Shown piece by piece: positions 46,586 through 57,846 of a stretch of DNA of 64,000 nucleotides. Position 1 is the first letter of the stretch. The number at the start of each line of letters is the position of its first letter. A program made the translations under genes and the position numbers. The DNA is from Anaspis maculata. Lineage: Eukaryota; Arthropoda; Insecta; Coleoptera; Scraptiidae. The notes under the pieces were generated by a model. It did not search any database and was not told the DNA's origin. It worked only from the letters and a program-made list of their open reading frames with translations. Where the stretch lies: assembly GCA_949128115.1 (NCBI GenBank), contig OX421961.1, positions 104,764,363 to 104,828,362 of the forward strand, in the 5' to 3' direction.

Positions 46586-47828
46586 TGGGAACGTTCCGGG
46601 CGATCGGTGTTGAAATTTGGAGGTATTTCTTTTGCTAATCAATAGTTCTGACGTTCGCTTTATTTATATTCTGGTGTACCAGGGCCCGCTGGATAGTGAT
46701 TTAATGCGGAGGCAGTGGCGTGTCGTTCAACCCCTGCGTGTCGGTGTTGCCATGTTAAGGGATGTCATTCGAATCGGTGCCCAAAATAATGACGCAGAAG
46801 AACGTGCTCGTTTTTCCCAGGAAGGACAACAAGAACGCACTGCGATAGTCACTTTTTTGTCACTTCCGCTTGATTAACAAATTTAAAGGAAAACCGGTGA
46901 AATGAGATAAGACCATGATTTGCATTGCACGCACAACCTATGATTATCATTGTGTCTATATTGGAGTTGAAATGTTTATGCTCTGAGTGGTGTGCTGAAA
47001 TTCAAATGCAGAGAATTACCATAGGTAACTATGTTTGTCTGATTTTGCAAGATGCAGCTGGCCGATGCATACATCGAGAAAGTTTGGCATTTAATTTTGA
47101 TGTTTTGAAATTGCCTGTGACACACCCAAGAGTAATGGTGTGAGAACTTTGAGATGTCACTTAGCCTTAAATATACATAGTTGTTTTTTTCAATCGTAAT
47201 TGTCAACTGTCACGTGTCAGATTACTGACATTGGATGTAGACAGCTGAGCAGTGAAGGTCAGTGACATATTGAAAAAACATATTTTTTTTTAAATATCTG
47301 TCCTGAGGTAAAATTGATTGCTCAAAATGAATGTCATTTGGGTTGACATCGTTGACAGTATTTACAGTTGAAACTGTCTGCTGTCTGTCAGGAACCTGTC
47401 TTATTGAGCTTTGAGAATTTAGAGTTATTGGCCGTTTGGGATTGCAGAAGGTTGGCGTTTTATAAAGTGCGGTCAGTTTTGCATCCTGCAACAAAACGTG
47501 TAAACATAATAGGCGTCTAGGCAGCCGCGAAATTCGACATTTCAAGTTGAAAATATTTCTTCTGATGAATCAAACCAAGCTCATCATCAAGGATTATTAT
47601 CAAACGTTCTCAAATTATTGATGGTCTTCTGTGATTCACATTGTTTTGAAACAGTCACATGTTTTTTTGCAGATTTTTTTTATGCAGTATACAGGGTGTC
47701 AACGCGAGACGGATACCCCTCTATAAAAAACTTTATCTTCATGATAATTGAAAAAAAAACTTCCCTGGAACAGTTTTTTCCGCACTTTCTGAATATGTCA
47801 AGTATAATTTTCAATTTCTGGCTATATA

Positions 47829-48450
47829 CAGGGTGTCGCAATTTTTGTGGCATTTTTCAAAACACCTTGTATTTCATCACCACAATCCGAGAGGTTAATC
47901 ACTTGGCAATTTTGGTGTACAGCCGTGAGCGAATTTCTGGCAATTATGGCAATTTTCTGGCAATTCTTTAGCAATTGTGTGGTGTGACAATTTTTTTTTT
48001 GGCAATTTTGGCAATTTTCGGGCAATTGGCGATTTTGGTGTAAGTACACATTGCTCTCAGGTGGTCAACCCGTCGCCACAATCGATACACATTTTTACAA
48101 AAACGTAGGACATTTCTATTTCTTTCTAAAAAAAAATAATTAAATGGCATCTTAAAAAACATATTTTTTTAGAATGATGGATCAATTTATTTTAGAGATC
48201 AGATATGTCCCGGATATTTTATTGGTCATTTTATGTCATTCTGTGTCAACTAAAAGTAAAACAAAATATTCTGGACATTATCTGAATTCTGAAATGAATC
48301 ATCATTCTCAAAAAAATATTTTTTTCGCTGTAATTTTTTATTTTTTTTCCCGAGTGTCATGCATTTCTGTAATCAGGATAACAATGTGCATCAATTGTGA
48401 TGATGAAATACAGGCGTTTCGAAAAAATGCAAAAAAAACTGCGACACCTG
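47829..48450. mobile_element. Palindromic MITE at the axis of the outer MITE
   Basis: Ends CAGGGTGTCGCAATTTTTGT and the degenerate complement ACTGCGACACCTG, flanked by TA. The arms include GTATTTCATCACCACAAT and ATTGTGATGATGAAATAC. The loop holds a low-complexity run of GGCAATTTT phrases (47896-48025). No protein. Confidence 0.85.
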
Positions 48451-48479
48451 TATGTGGCACGAAATGGAAAATTATGCTT

Positions 48480-48681
48480 TGTAATAATTATAATACTGGA
48501 ATCTGGTAGTATTACGGTTTATTGAAGAAAATATATATATCGTACAAGTGAGCGGACCAAAGGTCTCGACTTAACTAAATAGGATGATGCGAGAAGGAAA
48601 AGGGCCTGCAAGCCACGGGGTGTTTAACCCTCCAGATGGCGGCTAGCAGGGCCGGCAGTGGTAGTATTTGTATTTGTTACA
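48480..48681 (-). repeat. 3-prime LTR
   Basis: Minus-strand TGTAACAAATAC...TATTATAATTATTACA. TG and CA ends, 202 bp. Contains CAATAAACCG, a possible polyadenylation signal (AATAAA), and ACGATATATATA, AT-rich and a possible promoter. Confidence 0.93.
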
Positions 48682-48694
48682 GTCCTCCCCTATT
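48682..48694 (-). other. Polypurine tract
   Basis: Minus strand AATAGGGGAGGAC abuts the 3-prime LTR, the position where plus-strand DNA synthesis is primed in LTR elements. Confidence 0.8.
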
Positions 48695-48701
48695 GTTCTG
48701 C

Positions 48702-50495
48702 CTAACGTCTCGTGGCGGAACAATAACAACAGTTATGGTGGTAGCGCGGGCCCATTTTCCTCGGTCTACGTCTTCGTCGCCGTGGGACAGGAGCCTCTTC
48801 TGCGCTATTGATGGTGCGATTCCGGTGATCGACTCCAGGTGAAAAAGGGTATAGAACCCCGTCGCTGGGAAGAGCCGCACGGTCACTCTTGAACTTAGCG
48901 TTTTTAGGAACCGGCCCACAAAGGAAGTCACAGGCAGTGTTACATTCTTCGATGGGAACCTCCTCTAGCAAGCGGTCGGCTTTCATTCGAAAAAACTTCC
49001 TTCTGCGATGCGGTGCAATGATCGATGCAGGGTCGCCGGTGTCAAAGAAGGCGGCACCTCCCCTAGCGTCTCGTTCGGTTGTTAGCAGTGATCCTTCGTC
49101 CTCGCGGAGGACGCTAATTGCACCCAAATTAGCGGTCGCGGTTTGGGTCTCGAAGGTCAGTTGGTACTTTGTATCTGGGGCATCCGCGAAGGCATACGTG
49201 CCCTTTGTGATATCAATAGTGATTCCGGCGTTTCTCACGAAATCGACCCCGAGGATGGTCTGATTTTCAGCATCTGGCAGGACCGTGAACGTGGAATTTA
49301 TGACTCGATCATTCAAAGTCACAGCAGCGGTCGTCACTAATAAATCACGGGTTTTGGTGGACCCGTCAGCCAGCCGTATAGTTTTCACTTTTTCGGCAAA
49401 GCGACATCCTTGGGATTTCAAAATTTTATATAGTTTGGGGCCGGCAATAGTTTGGCCAGCTCCCGTGTCTAATAGGCCTGTTCCGTGAGCACCGGCTACC
49501 TGGATTTGCAAAAGGGGACGATTGGATGAAGCGGCGGGAGGCGTCTGGGCGTCCAATGCAAATAGATCCAGGGAGCCTGCGTTGGTGTAGTTGGTGTGGA
49601 GTGCAGAGGGATTACCTCTCGTGTCGCTCGGGCAGTTTTGGCGCAGGTGACCCGGTTGTCCGCACAGGTAGCAAGTTACCTGCTCTGTTTTGAGGTGCGG
49701 CGAAGGTATAGCTGGCTCCTGCGGTCTGCTGTTTTGCGAGGCCAGCTTCCTGCACTCCGGCATGGCGTGTCCGAATGCTCTACAGTAGTCACACCGTGGT
49801 CTTTGGTTCTTAGGCGACGGTGGTCGCGGCAGGGGTGTCTCGTATTCCGCGAGAATTGTCTCTACTTTGCGCGCTTGGTCCAGCAACTCGGAGAAGTTGG
49901 CAACGCTGTCGCGGGGTAAATCCTTGCGAATTCGAAACGCCAACAACCCGTACACCATATCTAACTCCACTACCTCGGAAATATATTCACTAGGCAACTG
50001 TGCCAATAAGGCTCGCGCGCGACAAATAAAAATGTCCGTCGCCTCCGCACCTTGTCCGTTCGCGTAAAGCTCGCAAAATACCTTATGCGGAGGGTTCTTT
50101 GCGCCAAAGGTGTGTTGGAGCTTAGCCAGAGCGTCATTCCAGCTTGTGATTGTCTTTTTAATGCCGACGTACCACGTCGCGGCTAAGTCTGTCAATAACA
50201 TCGACAGACCTACTATCGCGCACTGATCGTCTATATTTAAACACTGTTTGTAGGTGTCCGCTGCTGCAATGAAGGCTTCGACATCACCTTTTCCGTCAAA
50301 ACGCGCGGTACAATGAGCAAAATTGCCTCGCGATGTTTGCGGAGTCGTTGCTTGCAGAACGGTACTTTGCTGCTCCAGGAGTTTTTGCATGGTCTGCAAC
50401 AGCAAGGTTACTTGATCAGGTGGAATGCTCGACACCTGGTTCGCCAGTTGCTGTTGTACGCCTCCATCGGGGTTGTGTTGCACCACGTTCTCCAT
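48702..50495 (-). CDS. Gag-protease polyprotein with residual RT start and pol tail
   Basis: A 597-residue ORF starting at the ATG at 50495, about 245 bases inside the 5-prime LTR. Residues 1-230 are a gypsy-type gag (capsid region with WYVGIKKTITSWNDAL). Two CCHC zinc knuckles follow: CDYCRAFGHAMPEC (235-248) and CYLCGQPGHLRQNC (275-288), expected to bind RNA. An aspartic protease has its active site at LLDTGAGQTI (341-350) and the ILG block TILGVDF (413-419). From about 483, FDTGDPASI and RLLEEVPIEEC look like the conserved start of reverse transcriptase, but it breaks off near 530 and continues in frame with a basic proline-rich tail (SDGVLYPFSPG, VPRRRRRRPRK) like the end of a gypsy pol protein. 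I infer an in-frame deletion of most of pol. Gag would form particles in the cytoplasm; its own protease could still cut it. Confidence 0.92.
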   Translation of the reverse strand: MENVVQHNPDGGVQQQLANQVSSIPPDQVTLLLQTMQKLLEQQSTVLQATTPQTSRGNFAHCTARFDGKGDVEAFIAAADTYKQCLNIDDQCAIVGLSMLLTDLAATWYVGIKKTITSWNDALAKLQHTFGAKNPPHKVFCELYANGQGAEATDIFICRARALLAQLPSEYISEVVELDMVYGLLAFRIRKDLPRDSVANFSELLDQARKVETILAEYETPLPRPPSPKNQRPRCDYCRAFGHAMPECRKLASQNSRPQEPAIPSPHLKTEQVTCYLCGQPGHLRQNCPSDTRGNPSALHTNYTNAGSLDLFALDAQTPPAASSNRPLLQIQVAGAHGTGLLDTGAGQTIAGPKLYKILKSQGCRFAEKVKTIRLADGSTKTRDLLVTTAAVTLNDRVINSTFTVLPDAENQTILGVDFVRNAGITIDITKGTYAFADAPDTKYQLTFETQTATANLGAISVLREDEGSLLTTERDARGGAAFFDTGDPASIIAPHRRRKFFRMKADRLLEEVPIEECNTACDFLCGPVPKNAKFKSDRAALPSDGVLYPFSPGVDHRNRTINSAEEAPVPRRRRRRPRKMGPRYHHNCCYCSATRR

Positions 50496-50724
50496 CCTCT
50501 TGGCGTGAAGGAAGCGGGTGTAGGCTCTCGTGTTGGGTCTCTCTGGTTGCGACGTCTTGGAGCGTCGATCTGCACACGTACGCGAGAGGTAACTGCGCTC
50601 TCGTTATGTAATAATGCAGGAGATTCACACACGGGGAAATGAGTTATCTGGCACTGTGATAGCAGTGTTCAGTCACTTGTACTTTATGATTGGGTCAGAA
50701 GGTACTTCAAACAAATGAAGGCCA

Positions 50725-50739
50725 CTGAGTTGGGCGCCA
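50725..50739 (-). other. Primer-binding site
   Basis: Minus strand TGGCGCCCAACTCAG, one base from the 5-prime LTR. The first eleven bases match the TGGCGCCCAAC start of the primer sites of gypsy-type elements that use a lysine tRNA. Confidence 0.75.
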
Positions 50740-50740
50740 C

Positions 50741-50942
50741 TGTAATAATTATAATACTGGAATCTGGTAGTATTACGGTTTATTGAAGAAAATATATATA
50801 TCGTACAAGTGAGCGGACCAAAGGTCTCGACTTAACTAAATAGGATGATGCGAGAAGGAAAAGGGCCTGCAAGCCACGGGGTGTTTAACCCTCCAGATGG
50901 CGGCTAGCAGGGCCGGCAGTGGTAGTATTTGTATTTGTTACA
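50741..50942 (-). repeat. 5-prime LTR
   Basis: Same 202 bp as 48480-48681 with no difference that I can see. It would carry the promoter for the element's minus-strand transcript. Confidence 0.93.
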
Positions 50943-51063
50943 GCTTGACATAATATCAGAGACTACCGAACAAATTGTTCCAGGAAAGTTGTTTTTTTTT
51001 TTTAAATTGTCATGATGGAAAAGTTATTTATGAGGGGTATCCGTCTCGCGTGAACACCCTGTA

Positions 51064-54000
51064 CTTACTTATTTTTAAGCCTTTAGTTATAAATTCACGG
51101 ATACAATCCACGGATAGCATCATGGCATGACGCTTCGATTTAAATTAAGACAATTTGCCATTTCGCAGATCGCGGGTATCCGAAAATACGCTCCAAAATC
51201 AACAAAATTGCGATCCCAGTCTTTGAACTGGTTTAATATTGGGATAACGATTTGGTTTGAAAATCCACCGAGACAAAAGCTTTTAGTAGGATAGGTCAAA
51301 ATTAGAGATAGCATTTTAGGTCGATAAGTATTGTGTAACTGTGCTCCGTGACGCAAGGAAATTCTCTGGATGAGACAAATATTGTCTTTTACACTTATCT
51401 GTACTGTTCTAGCCCCCGGCAGAAATTTAGATAAGAATCGCAGACTGCGGTCTGCAAATAGGGTGTTCAACTTAATTAGTCCGGCAACCGTATGTAGTGC
51501 TTATGCAAATTGTTGTTGAAATTATTATTTAACCCAAATTCAGAAGTTCATGCTGTTCGCATATCATGCGAAAGCATGTCGATGAGTTTTATTAAACGGC
51601 CTGGTGCTGATGTCTTCGATGACGACAAATCAGTTACACAGTAATTAAGTATTTTTATGAATGATCGCACGTGCTGAATGCATCAACAGATTCATCTAGC
51701 TGAAGAGAGAAACCTTGTATAATTTATTCACTTGATCACGTGTGCTTTTAATTGCATAGTCAATATTGACGTGTAAATTTGCATTGATATAAGAACGTAT
51801 GGTGCTTATTTCGAATGCAGTTCAATGGGACAATAATTATTATCAAGCTTGTAATTTCGCATCGCCAAGTAGTAGGTAGACACCGGCTGTTTCTATTCTT
51901 TTTCGCAAGGTTGGAATCACTGACGAAGTAGCAACTTCGTAGTGATGTCGTGTATGTCGTCGTGTATGTATGGACACTTGACGTTTCCATTTCAAGATCG
52001 CAGCGCCATTAGCGGTCACATCTCAACTAACGGAGTTGGGGAGGTACGATAGGGTGATTGCATGTAGAGGAAATTTATGGCAAAATGTCAACAGTGTCAT
52101 TGTCATCTTTCAAGTTCATCCATGTCGGAGTCAACGTCAACCGAACTAACCTTACTACATACTGTCATTTCCACGTGTTTTGTTCTCATACTGTTTTGTT
52201 CGGCGTTTACGAGATCAAGATTGTGATTTCTAATCATTCTAAATGCCTTACACCTGTTATGTGACCAAATGCAATTCCCTAACAAACGCGAGAACAAACG
52301 TCAAAACATAACTCGATCCTTGCGCTGCCTGCCGGTGATCAGGTGAACGAATTTTATGCAATCACGTGGGAAGTATTGTAAACGCGCTAAAAATCTTTTT
52401 CGAGATTTCGACTGATATAATCCGTTTTGAGGTCCCCTATGACGATTAGGACCATTTGCAGAATGATCTCTGTTTGTATGTTTGTCTGTAACCTTCCCCG
52501 ATAACAGCCGCAACGTGTATCCGATCGACTTGAAATTGCTACACAGACATGTTTCACCGTCGAATGAGCCCATTAGTTTTTGGCTGCCATCTCTCAAACG
52601 GTGTGTCACTATCAAATCAAATCAAATTTATTGATTATATATACTATATTTATTATATTATATTATATTTATTTACAATAAATTTATTATTCATAAATTA
52701 TCAAAAAATGACAGAAGTTATATCTCACAGAACTTGACTTGCGATATGGCGTTTGAAAGCCCATAAAAAGCTGTATTCAGAACACTTAAAAGTATTGCCC
52801 TATCTGTCATCTGTCAAATGATAAAAAATGTCTAAATTCAAAACTTTACCATTTAATTATTCAAAATCTATCCGATGGTTTGGGACCAAATTCAGCAGAC
52901 AGCAACAAAACAAAAATGTCAAATTAAGTCTGCAGTTGCAATCTTCCATTTTCCAGTCGAACGTTACGAATTTTCACAATTTTTCCTAGCCGTTGCCACC
53001 TAAGAGAGCCTTCCGCCCGTAATTGGACCAGGACGACTCGCCTTTGAATCCTTTGATGCAGGACTCCACTTAAAAAATCATTCCTGCTCGGGTACCGATT
53101 TTTTTCGAAAAATTCAAACCGATATCGAAAGTATATTGGATTGGGTGTCGTGTAGACCCATTTTCAAAATCAGCACGGTACCGGTTTTTCCGACGGTAAT
53201 TTAAAAAAAATGTAATTAGCACATTTTGTGAATTTAAAACAAAAACTGCGATACAAACTTTGACATGCGGTGAGCCCCACGAAATATTCACTTTAGGTGT
53301 AGACATACTGGGAATGAACATGGACCAATGGGTCTGACTGCCACACTAGCTTTTCTTTCTACATAATTTGGTTCCTATATAATGAAAAACTGCAAATTTC
53401 TAACTTTTTAGCTTGTGAACAGATTTATACTAACGTTTTTTAAACAAAGGGTAATTGATTCTTGATTATTTTCAGGCAATTTCTTTTAAAATTCTTCAAG
53501 TTTTCCGAGAGTTTTCCGCTTTGAAATGAGTAACCGGCCTAGCTTATCGAGACCAGACTCAAATAGTGGAGCTCAAAGTTAATCCCTCATCAGAGAAAAT
53601 ATCTCAATTCTTCAATCTTTTTCACAAATTCTAACTTCGCACCCAAAGGGCGTCTCATAATAAAATTTCCATCCATTCCTTGCTACTCGCCGGGGAAGTT
53701 TGGGGTGACACAACCGAGTTCTTTAAATTTTGATGCCTTTTTATACGTATTTACTGGATAAGTCGATAGAAGTCATAAACTTGCTGATTCGCCAGCTGTG
53801 CAGTTGATTTTCGAAATACTTGTGATCGGTATACTTTGAGATGTGGTCATGAGAAGTTAGGAAGTGAATGTACAGAGGGCAGAGAAGCAAAGGCGTGTAA
53901 TTTTTTCCCAAAAAATGCTGCGTTTTTTCTTTATTCTTAGCGTCGATTAGAGCAAGAAAAATGGATCTTGAATGTGTCAAAAGCCGGAAAATTCGAAATT

Positions 54001-56655
54001 GTGACTAACTTAACACCACTCTGATTTCCAACTGCTCAAATATAGGAAATTGTCTTGTCGAATACTCGTCAGTTGTCATCGCCCTCAACGACCGGTTTTG
54101 TCCATTTTGAACGTGAAACGTCGAAACATAGGACATAACCTCATTTTATGCTCTTGTCTCTCTTATGGTCCATGTGTCTTAAGCTCTCTTGTCGTTGGCC
54201 AGTGCCAGTGAAGTGTATGATTTTACACTAAAATGTGAAAGACTTTTTCACACATGAAAGCGCAGCTCATATACTGACACAAAAGTCTATGTGTCTAAAT
54301 AGATTGTGGACCTCAATAGCATTTGCCCAGCTGTGTACGCAACGAAGAATCAAATATTGAGAAATATTACCATCGAATTGATATTAATAAAATACCAAGG
54401 TGACGTTGAATTTATGATCTAAGATTTGGTAGCGCCAGAGTACGAATAAGTAAATTACACATTTCGCAAGGATTTAAAGAAGATAAAACAAGTTAAAATT
54501 GAGCTCGAAGTACTAATTTATAAATTCAACTACTTGTAAGTTTTAAATTGAATTCTACAGTTTTCGAACTCTCCCGGAAAAATATGAAAGTGAGAACTGG
54601 TGTTCCAGTTACGACTAAAGTTTAAATGGAAAAAGATTTGGGCCGCGCCGCAGCAGTAAATTTGGAATAACAAATTAAAAAAAAAGGAATAGATCTCTGG
54701 TGCCGCACTGAAATCTGAAAGCATACTCGTACAGTATTTTTTGCTCGAATCTAGGACGACTCTAAAAATATTACGCGAGTGATATCTATGTGTGAAACTA
54801 AACTATCAATTGATTTTCACAGCTATTCGGTAGCGAGTGGTGTGTCAATATTGACTAACCAGAGAAAAAAAATTGATGCTCTCAAGAGATTTCACTAATC
54901 CGTTTATTGCGGTGGGAAGTGCGAACGAAGTCCTGAAACTTTTCAGATGTCTACGCCAATGGCAAAAACTGAGTTTTGTCCGCACTTAAGTTTGAAATCA
55001 AATTGCTCGCCTTGATTCCCATTCATTCGAATCCCAGACGTCTTGCATGCATATCCGAATTGCTCGTAATGACCCTTAATGTCGCAAACCTTATAAAAAC
55101 GTAAATATAATCAAGAAACAATTCAAGTCTGAAAATAGTGGTCATAATCGACTAATTGGACTATTTCTGAAATATGAATCACAGCCGGTAAACACAGGAC
55201 CGATGCCAAGTCGTAAGAATGAAACTGTCTAAGTTTTTTCAGTCACACAAATTGCACAATTTTCTCCAATTCAATAATCATGACGAGCCAATTTGGATGC
55301 GTATTGTTCAATTTTTTTCGTGTGTGGGTCTGGAGACAAGTTATACCATTTAATTAGGACCAAAGAAATTCGAGTCCTGCGACTAACTACATGAGTTTAT
55401 TTACGAGATTGCCCTCTGATGAATTGCTTTTAATGTTTGCTAGTTACTACACATGTCGGAATTAATATGAGACAGAGGTTGGGAGAGGAGATATAGGTAG
55501 GTTGGTAATTATACCTCAGCAGCGATGGTTTAACCTGTGTGCCTGAAATTCAAAATAAACACGCGGCCAAACTTCCGGTGCGACAGATCTGGGTAGATGA
55601 TAGGTAGGCTCTGCAAGGAAAACAACTGTGTTGTGTCAGGCGAGACGAGGCGTTCTGTAAAAATTAACATATTATTCAATCTCATCATCAGCTGGTTATT
55701 GGTAGGTATAGGTAGCCGATTTATATAGAAAACGAAAGTCCTCCTCTTATTACCTTACGATCTTAAAATAGGATTGTTGTAAAAACGATTTGTTTACGCG
55801 AGCTTCGGATCGGAATGTAGAGGTATAAATATGAATTTCTGCTGTGTCGGAGTTTCCCAAGAAAAAATGAATGATTTCTGGCTTTTGATTCGCGTGGCGT
55901 GGTACCTTGGCTAATTTTGGCTAATGAGTAATCAAAGCCGCCGCCAATCTTATTGGTCACGAGCGAACGATCAGTTTCATACTGTTTAGTTCATCCGTTT
56001 TATTTTATTGTGACTGTTGAACTCAGTCTTTAATACTTTAATACCAATACCTATTCCGGATTCCAAGTTTACGGGGTTATCCTGGATTTATACAGCAAAA
56101 TGACCTGGAATTGTACTAAATTACATTTAAAGCTTTATTTCCTTCAAGTCAACAACACGCAGTACCACAGTTTTAATAGTTGACATTTATGCAATGTTTA
56201 GACCCTTTCTATGTGGGATCATCTTCAGATATAAAAGAAAGGAACGATATCTATAACTGGAAAATTATGTGAATAAAAATGATAATTGACAATACGATAA
56301 ATACTAACGAATGTCTTAGTCGGTTAAAAAGTACACCGAATAAAAGAAATGCAGCAAAAGAAACCGAATTGACGAACAAAATCACTTGTAGGCAAGACAT
56401 ATCCTGTCTATCGCTGCCAGATGTATTCGGGAAGTGGGAGCACCATCAATCTCCTCCACTTAGGAACTAAGACATAACCGATGACACAACTCTTTGACAA
56501 TGAATCGGCTGTAGTGATTTCAAATGATTCAAGAATTCTCTTGGAGAAGCAGGACCCTATATGCAGACACACATCAACATCACCATCAACACTGACACTG
56601 AAGTGGTTGAGCTGACCAGAAAGAACAGTGTGATTAGCGAGTTTGGGGTGGAGTG
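51064..56655. other. 5.6 kb without supported genes
   Basis: AT-rich with scattered frames. The longest, 51120-51470 on the minus strand, reads MNTLFADRSLRFLSKFL and so on but shows no domain. At 52615-52690 an AT microsatellite-like run follows ATCAAATCAAATCAAATT. At 52495-52600 a phrase with ATCCGATCGACTTGAAATT resembles a common arthropod dispersed repeat. Nothing else stands out; parts may be intron. Confidence 0.45.
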
Positions 56656-56660
56656 CTTCC

Positions 56661-56791
56661 GAAGCCTGGTGGTGAAAATCCGTTCAGTTTCACTTCACCC
56701 ACTTTCACACGTTCATAATAAGTGCATCAATGCATTCTACCGGCGTCTACGTGGGTGAAACTGAACGAAGCTTCACCACCAGGACTCGGGA
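56661..56791. repeat. Imperfect hairpin, about 130 bp
   Basis: CCTGGTGGTGAAAATCCGTT near 56665 and CAGTTTCACTTCACCCAC pair with GTGGGTGAAACTGAACGAAG and CTTCACCACCAGG near 56750-56790. It may be a small MITE or a structured RNA segment; nothing in it codes convincingly. Confidence 0.55.
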
Positions 56792-56955
56792 GCACGCCAA
56801 GAAGATAAGAAAAATCTATCCACCTGCACACCCTACAACTTCAGATTTGTCGACGACGTTATTCTTTCTGGTTATTACTTCAGTGTTAGCAATATTTTGA
56901 TTGTCAACGAATGAAACTTGGTGCTGACTTGAAGAAAACCATTGTTTATATTATA

Positions 56956-57345
56956 CTGACTGCCCAAAAAAAGAAAACACCATGAAGCCGTGGACCGATT
57001 TTAGTCATTTTTCCACAGAATATATGTTGTAACGATGCAAACAAACGATCAAATTTTGGGCCGTTACACAAAAAATCCAAGAAAAAATCAATAATGTCTC
57101 GGTCCTCCACGATTTTCCCGGCACTCATTAACTCTACGAGGCATGCTTGCAATCAAGTGATCGATGGCCGCTTGTCACAGCCATCCTATGACTCTAGCAA
57201 GGCTATACGGAGATCTTTTAAGTTGTTAGGAGGATGGCGTAATTGCCCCAACGTTCTTCCCATCATATCCTCCCACTTGTGCTCGATGGGCGACAAATCA
57301 GGAGAGCAAGCAGGCCATGGAAGCACGTCAACGTGTAAAGATACA
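56956..57345 (-). pseudogene. Second Tc1-like remnant, transposase C-terminus
   Basis: It starts at a TA with ACTGACTGCCCAAAAAAAGA, the style of a Tc1 terminal repeat. Minus-strand reading from 57345 gives HVDVLPWPACSPDLSPIEH (the SPDLSPIE block has the last catalytic acid E), then EDMMGRTLGQLRHPPNNL, LRIALLES, a stop, and MPRRVN-like text. This is another branch of Tc1 from that at 23.6 kb, as the residues around the DDE block differ. The 5-prime part is lost at about 57346. Confidence 0.82.
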
Positions 57346-57445
57346 TGAAAAGTGACATGAACATGAACATTTCATGCAAAAAGTTGTCACTTGCTCAAAG
57401 ATGCGACTACTCACCAAAAAATAATCGAAAACCATGATCAATATA

Positions 57446-57800
57446 CAGGGTGTTTCAGCGATGATAGCAAAAAATTCAACTGTGAGTAGATCTCGTCAAA
57501 ATACGATGAAAACCTATATACCATTTTCCAAAGTTCGGCCTAATGACGAAGGTACAGCCCTTTGAAGTTCACTTTTTTCGGATTTCAAAAATTTGTAACT
57601 CAGGTACGTTCCGATAAAATCAGCTCAAGTTCAACATAAGCTGGTTCATCAACATTGTCTTTCAACCTGCCAAATTTTTAAGTAATCCAACCAATAGCGT
57701 AGAAATTATGGGAGATCACCTTGAGTCAACTTTTCTTCGGATGCTTCTAAAGTATTGATGCTGGCTTTCCATTTAATCATTTCCAACAGCATTAGAAAAA
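57446..57800. mobile_element. Left half of a TA-target element
   Basis: A TA followed by CAGGGTGTTTCAGCGATGAT opens an AT-rich noncoding block like the arm of the palindromic elements (AGCCCTTTGAAGTTC, compare AGCCCTTCAAAGTTG at 36956). No right end is found before the next element, so it is truncated. Confidence 0.5.
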
Positions 57801-57846
57801 ATCTAAATAAGATGAATCATAGATTATCTTATTAATCTATCTTATA

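Larger units (their letters stand above)
45660..47688. other. No supported gene; part looks regulatory
   Basis: From 45950 to 46620 the sequence is less AT-rich, unique-looking and rich in transcription-factor-like sites (listed separately). From 46620 to 47688 short frames occur without motifs. A minus-strand frame at 47222-47545 is not supported. Confidence 0.45.
48480..50942 (-). mobile_element. Non-autonomous gypsy-type LTR retrotransposon (gag-protease only)
   Basis: Two 202-bp LTRs, identical by eye, enclose 2059 bp. GCTT is duplicated at 48476-48479 and 50943-50946. Read on the minus strand: 5-prime LTR, primer-binding site matching a Lys tRNA, one 597-codon ORF, a polypurine tract and the 3-prime LTR. 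Most of reverse transcriptase, all of RNase H and the integrase core are absent, so movement would need enzymes from a related element. Identical LTRs and an intact ORF point to recent insertion. The target arm of the outer MITE shows the empty site. Confidence 0.93.
47692..51061. mobile_element. Outer palindromic MITE carrying two later insertions
   Basis: Ends CAGGGTGTCAACGCGAGACG and CGTCTCGCGTGAACACCCTG flanked by TA. The left arm is 47692-47828; the right arm is 48451-48479 plus 50943-51061. Without the inserts it is about 0.28 kb. A second MITE (47829-48450) sits at its dyad axis and an LTR element (48480-50942) sits in its right arm. The arms still pair across the LTR element once one GCTT copy is removed (left AGTATAATTTTC, right GAAAATTATGCTT). 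Confidence 0.87.

Noticed and set aside
48889..50642. Several plus-strand ORFs of 65-124 codons
   Set aside because: They are antisense shadows of the gag-protease ORF.
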